DNA of 15,217 nt from PS1 clade bacterium (GTDB lineage: Bacteria; Pseudomonadota; Alphaproteobacteria; RS24): positions 1 to 15,217 of the forward strand of contig JADHOK010000022.1 in the NCBI GenBank assembly GCA_016779015.1, written 5' to 3'. The position numbers were made by a program, and so were the translations under genes. Of this stretch, positions 7,888-13,738 are shown in pieces (the first letter of the stretch is position 1; each line of letters begins with the position of its first letter). Below the pieces are notes generated by a model, which saw nothing but the letters and a program-made list of their open reading frames with translations, had not been told where the DNA came from and made no database searches.

Positions 7888-8847
7888 TTATCCTGGCGCA
7901 AAAGCCTCAGACGGTTCAAATAGATAATTCTCATTGCAGAACTCGCAGCGCACTTCGACATTTTCTTGCGCCTGCATTTCCTCGCGGTCGCTATCCGACA
8001 GACCGGCCAACATATTGAGCACGCGCTGGCGCGTACAGGGGCAGGCAAATTGCAGCGCCCGGGCCTCAAACACCCGCACCCCGTCTTCGTGAAACAGGCG
8101 AAAAGCCAGTTGCTCGCCGCTGACATCGCCATCCAGCAATTCGCTATCCTGCGTCGTTTGCAACAGAATTTCGAGGCGGTTCCAATCATCGTCGACCTTA
8201 TCGGGGTCGCCCTCAGGCGGGGTTTCGATATCGATGCCGCCGGTCGCCGCGGTTTGTTGCACCACAATACCACCGGCGCGCCATTCGGTTTTGCCGCCGG
8301 ACAGTAATAACGGCGCTGCCGCCAGCTTGATGGTGGTGGCAATCTGCTCGGAGCGTTGAAAATAACCGAGCGCCGCATCGGCCAGCGTGTCGCCCTCCAG
8401 AGGCACAATACCTTGATAGCGTTCCATATCGGGGCCTTGGTCAACGGTAAAAGCCATATGGCCTTTATCACCCAATAGCGCCAGCGGGGTGTCGCCGGCT
8501 TTCAGCGCCGCCGCCAAAGCGGCTTCATCATATTGCGCGAAGCCGCGCAAGCCGCCCGGCGTATCGGGGTCGTTTTCGTCGGTCCTATCGGCCGGGGTAT
8601 AATCGGCCATCAACATGGTGATCGGCCCGCTGCCCTGCAATTGCAGGATAAACCGCCCGTCAAATTTCAACATGGTGCCCAGCATGGCCGCCAACACCAA
8701 GGCCTCGCCCAACAAACGGCTCACCGCTTCTGGATAGTCGTGGCGCAGCAACACATCGGAGGCCAGGCTGTTCAGCTTCACGACGCGACCATTGACATTG
8801 TGCCCTTCAATGCGAAACGGCAGGGCGTAATCGGCAAGTCCGCTCAT
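7888..8847 (-). CDS. hslO: Hsp33 redox-regulated chaperone
   Basis: The 319-residue cytoplasmic holdase is switched on when oxidation releases zinc from four cysteines and unfolds its C-terminal linker. The zinc site is present as CPC and CEFC (C269, C271, C301, C304 from my chosen start), a CXC-X29-CXXC arrangement close to that of E. coli. Other family features are HDYPEAVSRLLGEALVLAAMLG, the FDGRFILQLQGSGP strand region, and YFQRSEQIATTIKLA. The frame is open to 8874, but the extension lies inside argF. ATG 8847 forms an ATGA overlap with the argF stop, implying coupled translation in an argD-argF-hslO operon. Confidence 0.94.
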   Translation of the reverse strand: MSGLADYALPFRIEGHNVNGRVVKLNSLASDVLLRHDYPEAVSRLLGEALVLAAMLGTMLKFDGRFILQLQGSGPITMLMADYTPADRTDENDPDTPGGLRGFAQYDEAALAAALKAGDTPLALLGDKGHMAFTVDQGPDMERYQGIVPLEGDTLADAALGYFQRSEQIATTIKLAAAPLLLSGGKTEWRAGGIVVQQTAATGGIDIETPPEGDPDKVDDDWNRLEILLQTTQDSELLDGDVSGEQLAFRLFHEDGVRVFEARALQFACPCTRQRVLNMLAGLSDSDREEMQAQENVEVRCEFCNENYLFEPSEAFAPG

Positions 8848-9800
8848 GCGCCCATATCCAACATTCCCAAACAATGCAGCATGATGGCTTTTTGTGCATG
8901 GGCGCGGTTTTCCGCTTCGTCGAACACCACCGAGCGCGGCCCGTCAATGACCTCCGCCGTCACCTCGCTGTCGCGATAGGCGGGCAGACAATGCAGAAAA
9001 ATAGGGTCATCGCCCAGCGCCATTAATGACTGCGTCACCTGATAGGGGGTGAAAGCCTTGGCGCGCGCCTCGGCCTCGGTCGGGTCATCGCTCATCGACA
9101 ACCAGCAATCGGTCATCAGCGCGGCGGCGTCTTTGGCGGCTTCTTCGGCCGTCTCGCATAAAGTGATTTTGGCACCTTTGGCGCGCGCTGCGTCTATTTC
9201 GTCTGGCGCGATTGAGAAAGCTTCGGGCGTCGCCAGCGCCAATTCGAAATCGACCTGCGCGGCGGCATGCACAAACGACAAAGCGACATTATTACCGTCA
9301 CCGAGCCAAGCCAGTTTCTGGCCGGCCAGCGTGCCTTTATGTTCTTCAAAAGTCATCAGGTCGGCAATGATTTGGCACGGATGGCTGTAAGCGGTCAGGC
9401 CGTTTATCACCGGTATATGCACGTGCGCCGCCAGTTCGCCCAGCGTTTCATGCGGCCCGGTGCGCAGCATGGCGATATCAGCAAAACGCGAAATAACCTC
9501 AGCCGTATCGGCAATGCTCTCGCCGCGCCCCAATTGCATATCGGTCTGGTTTAAAATCACCGTCTGGCCGCCGAGCTGGCGCATGCCCATATCGAAAGAC
9601 AGTCTGGTGCGCGTCGAGGGTTTTTCAAAAATCATGGCCAGCAAGTGACCGGCCAAAGGCGCATCGTCATCCACCGTGCCTTTCGGCTTACCGGCGCGCG
9701 CCGTTTTGCGCACCCGCGCCGCATCGAGCAGACGTCGCAATTCGCCATCCGCCAAATCGGCGAGGTCCAGAAAATGACTGTGCGTATCGGCCAAGCTCAT
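8844..9800 (-). CDS. argF: Ornithine carbamoyltransferase
   Basis: The 318-residue enzyme makes citrulline from ornithine and carbamoyl phosphate in arginine biosynthesis. The carbamoyl phosphate motif STRTR begins at residue 62, HPCQ is at 140-143, and HCLP at 270-273 carries the catalytic cysteine C271. The ornithine loop, usually D-x-W-x-S-M-G, reads DCWLSMS here (D231 to S237), so the glycine is a serine. ATG 9800 overlaps the argD stop by one base (TAATG) and has GGGGGAG about 9 nt upstream; the open frame continues to 9830 inside argD and is rejected. An anabolic role is supported by argD next door. Confidence 0.95.
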   Translation of the reverse strand: MSLADTHSHFLDLADLADGELRRLLDAARVRKTARAGKPKGTVDDDAPLAGHLLAMIFEKPSTRTRLSFDMGMRQLGGQTVILNQTDMQLGRGESIADTAEVISRFADIAMLRTGPHETLGELAAHVHIPVINGLTAYSHPCQIIADLMTFEEHKGTLAGQKLAWLGDGNNVALSFVHAAAQVDFELALATPEAFSIAPDEIDAARAKGAKITLCETAEEAAKDAAALMTDCWLSMSDDPTEAEARAKAFTPYQVTQSLMALGDDPIFLHCLPAYRDSEVTAEVIDGPRSVVFDEAENRAHAQKAIMLHCLGMLDMGA

Positions 9801-10990
9801 TATGCCGTGCTCCCCCGCAATTTGGTGCAAGCGGTTTCGATAGCAGCGACGGCGATATCGACTTCGGCCTGCGTCACATTGAGCGGCGGCACGATACGCA
9901 ACACATTTTCACCGGCCCCAATGGTCAGCACTTTTTCATCGCGCAGTGCGGCGACCACATCGCTATTGGCCGGCTTGCATTTCAGCCCAACCATCAAGCC
10001 GCTGCCGCGTAAATCTTCAAAAATATCACTGTTTTCATCCAGCAATCGCGCCAAATGCTGGCGGAAATAGGTTGCGGTTTGCTGCACACGGTCGAGAAAA
10101 CCGTCGGACAGAACTTCGTCCAACACCGCCGCGCCAACGGCGCAGGCCAGCGGATTGCCACCATAAGTCGAGCCATGCGTGCCCGGTTGCAGCACCCGCC
10201 CCACCGTCTCAGTGGTCAGCACCGCGCCCAGCGGAAAGCCGCCGCCAATGCCTTTGGCAATCGCCATCACATCGGGCTCGACAGCGGCATATTCATGCGC
10301 GAATAATTTACCGGTTCGGCCAATGCCGCATTGCACCTCGTCAAACCCCAGCAGGATGCCGTGCTTGTCGCATAATTCTCTCAGCGCGCGCAAAAACGCG
10401 GTGCCGACATCGCGCACCCCACCCTCGCCCTGCACCGGCTCGATGAGGATACCGGCGGTCGTTTCGTCAATCATCGCTTCGACCGCTTCGACATCCAATT
10501 CTTGGCATTGCACAAAACCCTGCGGCGCAGGCCCGAAACCCTCCAGATAATCGGGGTTACCGGCGGCGGCCAGTGCCGCCAATGTGCGGCCATGAAACGC
10601 GCCTTTGAAGCTGATCAGCGTCACCCGCTCGGGCGCGGCGTTTTCAGCGTGATATTTCCGCATCACTTTAATCATGCCCTCGGCCGCCTCGGCGCCCGAA
10701 TTGCCGAAAAACACCAAATCGGCAAAACTATTGGCGCATAACATGTCAGCCAGTTTTTCTTGTTCGGGGATTTGGTAGAGATTGGAGACGTGCCACAGCT
10801 TTTCCGATTGCGCGCCCAGCGCCGCCACCAGTTTCGGGTGAGCGTGGCCCAGCGTATTGACCGCCACGCCGCTGCCGAAATCGAGATATTTCTCGCCCGT
10901 CTCGGTTTCCAGCCACGCGCCCTCACCCCGCACAAACCGCAAATCGGCCCGGTTATAGGTCGGCATAATATGGCTTTTTTGCTCGCTCAT
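9800..10990 (-). CDS. argD: Acetylornithine aminotransferase
   Basis: This class-III PLP aminotransferase converts N-acetylglutamate semialdehyde to N-acetylornithine, and in many bacteria also serves lysine synthesis. The 396-residue product has the N-terminal PTYNRADLRFVRGEGAWL typical of ArgD, GNSGAEA (96-102) for the PLP phosphate, FHGRTLA, D217 in FDEVQCGIGRTG facing the PLP ring, and the Schiff-base lysine K246 in AIAKGIGGGFPLGA. The start is uncertain: ATG 10990 is preceded closely by AGGG; ATG 11008 and ATG 10966 are also in frame. It is first in an overlapping argD-argF-hslO series. A terminator from the gene upstream and an inverted repeat lie just before it. Confidence 0.94.
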   Translation of the reverse strand: MSEQKSHIMPTYNRADLRFVRGEGAWLETETGEKYLDFGSGVAVNTLGHAHPKLVAALGAQSEKLWHVSNLYQIPEQEKLADMLCANSFADLVFFGNSGAEAAEGMIKVMRKYHAENAAPERVTLISFKGAFHGRTLAALAAAGNPDYLEGFGPAPQGFVQCQELDVEAVEAMIDETTAGILIEPVQGEGGVRDVGTAFLRALRELCDKHGILLGFDEVQCGIGRTGKLFAHEYAAVEPDVMAIAKGIGGGFPLGAVLTTETVGRVLQPGTHGSTYGGNPLACAVGAAVLDEVLSDGFLDRVQQTATYFRQHLARLLDENSDIFEDLRGSGLMVGLKCKPANSDVVAALRDEKVLTIGAGENVLRIVPPLNVTQAEVDIAVAAIETACTKLRGSTA

Positions 10991-11016
10991 ATCCCTGTCT
11001 CGTCTCATCCTCTATC

Positions 11017-11034
11017 GGCCGCTTTAACGCGGCC
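11017..11034. repeat. Perfect inverted repeat before argD
   Basis: GGCCGC (11017-11022) and GCGGCC (11029-11034) flank TTTAAC. The repeat lies 27 bp upstream of the argD start and directly after the terminator of the preceding gene. No T-run follows, so it is not an intrinsic terminator. It could be a repressor site or a leader hairpin near the ribosome site. Confidence 0.6.
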
Positions 11035-11043
11035 AAATAGAAA

Positions 11044-11069
11044 AAGCCGCCATTCAGCGAAGGCGGCTT
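11044..11069 (-). terminator. Intrinsic terminator of the ABC-2 permease gene
   Basis: AAGCCGCC (11044-11051) pairs with GGCGGCTT (11062-11069), an 8-bp stem with a 10-nt loop. Read on the minus strand, the stem is followed by a T-rich run (about five T). It lies 59 bp after the permease stop codon and before argD, which isolates the two transcription units. Confidence 0.8.
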
Positions 11070-11127
11070 GCTGAGGACGAGTTTTACCCCAAAAGCGGGT
11101 TTTTTAGCAAGAGGCTAAGCGCCGGTT

Positions 11128-11985
11128 TCAGGTTTTGAGACGCCACCCACGCGCCAGCACATATTGGCAGATGATGGAAGCGATAATGGTCAGGCCGATA
11201 AGCATGCTTGCGCCAAACAGCAACGAGCCCTCAGCATGGCCGGTCAACGCATAGCGAAAGCCGTCAATCATGTAGAAAAACGGATTATATTGCGTCACCT
11301 GATAGGCAAAACCGGGCAATTGCGTGACCGAGTAAAACGTGCCCGACAAAAACGCCAGCGGGGTGATGACAAAATTGGTGATGGTCGCCAAATGGTCAAA
11401 CTTATCGGCCCAAATGCCGCCAATCAGGCCGATTTGCCCGAGCAGCAACGAAGCAATGGCAGCATAAAACAGCGCCGCTGCAAAACTGTGTACGGTGAAA
11501 TCAACAAATAGCGACATGGCAGAAAACGTGCCGACGCCGACAAACAGGCCGCGCGTCAGCCCGCCAAACGTAATGCCGATATTGAGCTCGAGCGGCGACA
11601 AAGGCGGCATCAAAAAATCCACCACATTGCCCTGCACTTTGGCGACCAGCAGCGATGACGAGCTATTTGCGAAAGCATTTTGCACAATCGACATCATAAT
11701 CAGGCCGGGCGCGAGGAAGTTGATAAACGGCACGCCGTTAATATCAGGCCGCAAACCGGCCAACGCGAGCGAGAAAATCGCCAAAAACAACAAGGTCGTG
11801 ACAATCGGCGCCATCAGCGTCTGCATCCATACTTTGGTGAAACGGCGCACTTCTTTTAGGTAAAGCGTCCACATGCCGAGCCAGTTAAAGCGGCCAAATT
11901 GGCGTACACCAAGCTCCGGATAAGCTTCGGGCCGCGTCGCGGCGGGGCTTTCGGGCGGGTCAAAGAGTGAGTCGGCGCGATCCAT
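11128..11985 (-). CDS. ABC-2 type transporter permease
   Basis: The 285-residue inner-membrane protein matches the ABC-2 permease family (YadH/NodJ/DrrB type). A Pro-rich cytoplasmic tail (1-35) leads to an amphipathic KEVRRFTKVW segment and about six membrane helices (near 56-76, 88-108, 136-160, 166-190, 200-221 and 255-275). The C-terminal FLSGTFYSVTQLP and YNPFFYMIDGFRYALTG segments are hallmarks of the family. These proteins export polysaccharides, lipids or drugs with an ABC ATPase; no ATPase gene is in the window, so the partner must be elsewhere. ATG 11985 is the first start codon after an in-frame stop and has no ribosome site at normal distance. A perfect one lies 45 bp upstream, before a short overlapping frame. 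Confidence 0.88.
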   Translation of the reverse strand: MDRADSLFDPPESPAATRPEAYPELGVRQFGRFNWLGMWTLYLKEVRRFTKVWMQTLMAPIVTTLLFLAIFSLALAGLRPDINGVPFINFLAPGLIMMSIVQNAFANSSSSLLVAKVQGNVVDFLMPPLSPLELNIGITFGGLTRGLFVGVGTFSAMSLFVDFTVHSFAAALFYAAIASLLLGQIGLIGGIWADKFDHLATITNFVITPLAFLSGTFYSVTQLPGFAYQVTQYNPFFYMIDGFRYALTGHAEGSLLFGASMLIGLTIIASIICQYVLARGWRLKT

Positions 11986-12019
11986 TGCGCGACAATAGGC
12001 AAATAAACGCGCGGTTCAA
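11960..12019 (-). CDS. Possible 19-residue leader peptide overlapping the permease start
   Basis: AGGAGGTGA (minus strand, 12036-12028) is a perfect Shine-Dalgarno sequence. TTG at 12019-12017 is 8 nt after it. The frame runs 19 codons to TGA at 11962-11960, ending 24 bases inside the permease gene in another frame. The peptide would contain Arg, Leu and one Cys and has no recognisable domain. It could couple translation to the permease ATG at 11985, which lacks its own site. TTG is a weak start, so the peptide is a hypothesis; the unmatched ribosome site is a direct observation. Confidence 0.3.
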   Translation of the reverse strand: MNRAFICLLSRNGSRRLTL

Positions 12020-12040
12020 GGCAAATTTCACCTCCTGAGC

Positions 12041-12069
12041 GATTCGATTCATGTGGATAAGCGCGAATC
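12041..12069. promoter_or_regulatory. Cluster of three GANTC methylation sites upstream of gcrA
   Basis: GATTC at 12041-12045, GATTC at 12046-12050 and GAATC at 12065-12069 fall within 29 bp. A fourth site, GAGTC at 11969-11973, lies in the start of the divergent permease gene. CcrM methylates GANTC, and methylation state changes as the replication fork passes. The third site lies where a -35 element would be if TATATT (12089-12094) is the -10 of gcrA. Methylation control of gcrA is inferred. Confidence 0.65.
12052..12060 (-). promoter_or_regulatory. Perfect DnaA box upstream of gcrA
   Basis: TGTGGATAA on the plus strand reads TTATCCACA on the minus strand, the exact consensus DnaA box. It lies 133 bp before the gcrA start, between two GANTC sites at 12046-12050 and 12065-12069. 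In Caulobacter, DnaA is reported to activate gcrA transcription, so the position makes biological sense. A single box is not evidence of an origin. Confidence 0.7.
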
Positions 12070-12113
12070 AGGTTTTCCCTTCGGCCCCTATATTTAGTAG
12101 AAAGTGAGTGTAA

Positions 12114-12142
12114 GGCCACTACATCTGGTGACAAAAGTGGCC
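12114..12142. repeat. Inverted repeat in the gcrA leader
   Basis: GGCCACT (12114-12120) and AGTGGCC (12136-12142) are perfect 7-bp inverted copies separated by 15 nt. The repeat ends 50 bp before the gcrA start and lies downstream of a possible -10 (TATATT, 12089-12094), so it would be in the leader RNA or act as an operator. No T-run follows. Confidence 0.5.
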
Positions 12143-12192
12143 AATTGAAACGACAAGTGGAACCAAAAGACAGATATTGGAGGGCAAAAGCC

Positions 12193-12675
12193 ATGGCATG
12201 GACTGAAGAACGCGTTGAAATGCTTAAACAATTATGGACGGACGGGCTATCCGCCAGTCAGATTGCCCGCAAAATGGGCGGCGTGACCCGCAATGCGGTT
12301 ATCGGCAAAGTTCATCGCCTCGGCCTGTCGGGCCGCGCCACACCGGCCCGCGTCTCCACAGCACGGATTTCAGCCGGTTCAGGGCGCGCGCAGCCGTCCA
12401 AACCATCGCTGTCGGGCAGCCAGCGGTTTCGCGCCAATGAGCTCGATGAGATTAAAGACCAGGTGGTACCGGAGCCGATTTTGAGCCCCGAAGAACGCGC
12501 CAGCGTGCTGCACCTGACCGAGCATACTTGCAAATGGCCGATCGGCGACCCGGGCACGACCGAGTTTCATTTTTGCGGCGCCCGCGCCAAAAGCGGCAGC
12601 CCTTATTGCACCACCCATGCGGTGCTGGCCTATCAGCCGCTGGAACGCCGCCGCAAGAAAAAAGTAGCGCGCTAA
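12193..12675 (+). CDS. gcrA: GcrA cell-cycle regulator
   Basis: The 160-residue protein carries the GcrA N-terminal helix-turn-helix (about 2-48: MAWTEERVEMLKQLW, LSASQIARKMGG, TRNAVIGKVHRLGLSGR). A Ser/Pro/Arg-rich linker (50-80) leads to a C-terminal domain with C113, C128, C139 and H142 (TCKWPIGDPG, HFCGAR, SPYCTTH). In Caulobacter GcrA binds sigma-70 and promoters with methylated GANTC to drive cell-cycle genes, opposite CtrA; the C-terminal part contacts sigma-70. GGAGGG at 12179-12184, 8 nt before ATG 12193, sets the start; the open frame back to 12145 lacks a ribosome site. The upstream region has a DnaA box and three GANTC sites. It is monocistronic, with a terminator 19 bp downstream. 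Confidence 0.96.
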   Translation: MAWTEERVEMLKQLWTDGLSASQIARKMGGVTRNAVIGKVHRLGLSGRATPARVSTARISAGSGRAQPSKPSLSGSQRFRANELDEIKDQVVPEPILSPEERASVLHLTEHTCKWPIGDPGTTEFHFCGARAKSGSPYCTTHAVLAYQPLERRRKKKVAR

Positions 12676-12693
12676 ACCGGCGCGCCCAAAGTC

Positions 12694-12722
12694 AAAAAGC
12701 CCCGCTCCGGCGGGGCTTTTTT
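12694..12722 (+). terminator. Strong intrinsic terminator after gcrA
   Basis: GCCCCG (12699-12704) and CGGGGC (12711-12716) form a 6-bp G+C stem around CTCCGG, extended by five A-T pairs (12694-12698 with 12717-12721). T residues run 12717-12722. The A-run on the other side would make it work in both directions. Confidence 0.92.
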
Positions 12723-12774
12723 CTGGCTTTTTCGCTGTTTCTCGGCAACTATAACGCCTTCACGGAGGGAACAA

Positions 12775-13602
12775 ATGCGTCAATTCAAAGATAAAATCTG
12801 TGTCATTACCGGTGCCGCCAGCGGCATTGGCGCGGCGTGCGCGCTCGCCATGGCGGCCGACGGGGCGCTGGTCATCGGCACTGATTTGCGCCAAGACATG
12901 TTAGCCGAAACCAAAGCAGCGGTCGAAAAACAAGGCGGGCGCATGGAGACATTCATGGTCGATGTGGCGGACCGCGATGCCATGTTCGACCTCGCCGCCA
13001 CGGTCGAGAAAAACCACGGCGCGGCTGACCTCATCCTCAATAATGCCGGTGTCGCTTTTGGCGCGACGGTTGAGGAGATGCCGCTCGATGATTTCAAATG
13101 GCTGATGGATATTAATTTCTGGGGCGTGGTCAATGGCACGCAGGCTTTCCTGCCGCATTTTCGAGCCAAAGGCAGCGGCCATGTCGCCAATGTGTCGTCG
13201 ATTTTCGGCCTCATCGGCGTGCCGACGCAAAGCGCCTATAACGCCGCCAAATTCGGCGTGTTGGGTTTCACCGAGGCGCTGCGTCACGAAATGCGTGACG
13301 GCAATATCGGCGTCAGCACCATTCACCCGGGCGGCATCAACACCAATATTGTGCGCCACGCCCGCTTCCAGCAAGGCCCCGACGCCGAAACCGAGCGCGA
13401 AGAAGCCATCGAACGGTTCGCGCAATTAACCAGGACGCAGCCCGACGGCGCGGCCAAGGTGATTATGAAAGGCATTCGCAAAAACAAGGCCCGCATCCTT
13501 ATCGGCCCTGACGCGCATGTGGTGGACTGGATCCGCCGCCTGTTCCCGGCCAATTATTTGCGCCTGCTGCCAATGATGGATATCGGTCGCGACCGAGACT
13601 GA
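12775..13602 (+). CDS. Short-chain dehydrogenase/reductase (SDR), substrate unknown
   Basis: The 275-residue protein is a classical SDR oxidoreductase. It has the cofactor motif TGAASGIG (12-19), D37 at the end of strand 2 (favouring NAD over NADP), NNAG (89-92), N114, S141-S142, and the catalytic Y155 and K159 in YNAAK. IHPGGINTNI (183-192) follows as expected after the active site. The C-terminal extension past 235 (ILIGPDAHVVDWIRRLFP) is seen in SDRs annotated as lipid- or hydrophobic-substrate enzymes, but the substrate cannot be named. GGAGG at 12764-12768 supports ATG 12775. It appears to be a separate unit after the gcrA terminator; no obvious hairpin follows it. Confidence 0.9.
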   Translation: MRQFKDKICVITGAASGIGAACALAMAADGALVIGTDLRQDMLAETKAAVEKQGGRMETFMVDVADRDAMFDLAATVEKNHGAADLILNNAGVAFGATVEEMPLDDFKWLMDINFWGVVNGTQAFLPHFRAKGSGHVANVSSIFGLIGVPTQSAYNAAKFGVLGFTEALRHEMRDGNIGVSTIHPGGINTNIVRHARFQQGPDAETEREEAIERFAQLTRTQPDGAAKVIMKGIRKNKARILIGPDAHVVDWIRRLFPANYLRLLPMMDIGRDRD

Positions 13603-13635
13603 CGCCGAGTGTTTCCTGTTTAGCGTTTTGCCTGT

Positions 13636-13671
13636 CGATATGTTTGGCGACATGTTTGTCGACATGTTTGT
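13636..13671. repeat. Three tandem copies of a 12-bp unit
   Basis: The unit CGACATGTTTGT occurs at 13648-13659 and 13660-13671; a first copy at 13636-13647 differs at two bases (CGATATGTTTGG). The array ends 3 bp before the -35 element of the iron-binding protein gene. Each unit includes the palindrome ACATGT, so it may be a repeated regulator site; slippage repeat is the alternative. Confidence 0.8.
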
Positions 13672-13674
13672 GGA

Positions 13675-13703
13675 TTGACAGCGACGGCGTGTGAGCGTAG
13701 AAC
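13675..13703 (+). promoter_or_regulatory. Sigma-70 promoter of the iron-binding protein gene
   Basis: A consensus -35, TTGACA (13675-13680), is followed by a 17-bp spacer and TAGAAC (13698-13703), which matches four of six -10 positions. Transcription would begin near 13709-13711, giving a leader of about 30 nt. The Fur box at 13709-13723 covers this start. Confidence 0.65.
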
Positions 13704-13708
13704 GCAAT

Positions 13709-13723
13709 TGATAATCATTCTCA
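13709..13723. promoter_or_regulatory. Fur box
   Basis: TGATAATCATTCTCA matches the 7-1-7 Fur consensus TGATAAT-N-ATTATCA at 13 of 14 specified bases (one mismatch, C for A). It sits over the predicted transcription start and 15 bp before the start codon, so iron-loaded Fur would block transcription. The gene encodes an iron-binding protein, which fits. Canonical Fur, rather than RirA or Irr, is implied. Confidence 0.8.
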
Positions 13724-13738
13724 TTTGCAGGAAATGTG

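Noticed and set aside
7920..7938. Fur-box-like GATAATTCTCATT
   Set aside because: It resembles the true box at 13709 by eye but fails the 7-1-7 symmetry and encodes the conserved Hsp33 C-terminus.
8848..8874. Longer HslO start
   Set aside because: The extension lies in the argF 3' end; the ATGA overlap at 8847-8844 and homology from MSGLADYALPF favour the shorter form.
9801..9830. Longer ArgF start
   Set aside because: It lies in the argD 3' end; GGGGGAG at a suitable distance supports ATG 9800.
11086..11105. Hairpin ACCC/GGGT followed by T residues on the plus strand
   Set aside because: The stem is only 4 bp and no plus-strand gene ends there; at most a weak stop for antisense transcripts.
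12041..12069. Replication origin
   Set aside because: There is only one DnaA box, no A+T-rich unwinding region, and no origin-linked genes such as dnaA, hemE or parAB.
11986..12192. CtrA site in the gcrA promoter
   Set aside because: No TTAA-N7-TTAA pattern is present in the gap.
13669..13677. TGTGGATTG as a second DnaA box
   Set aside because: Two mismatches to the consensus, and it overlaps the repeat and -35 element.
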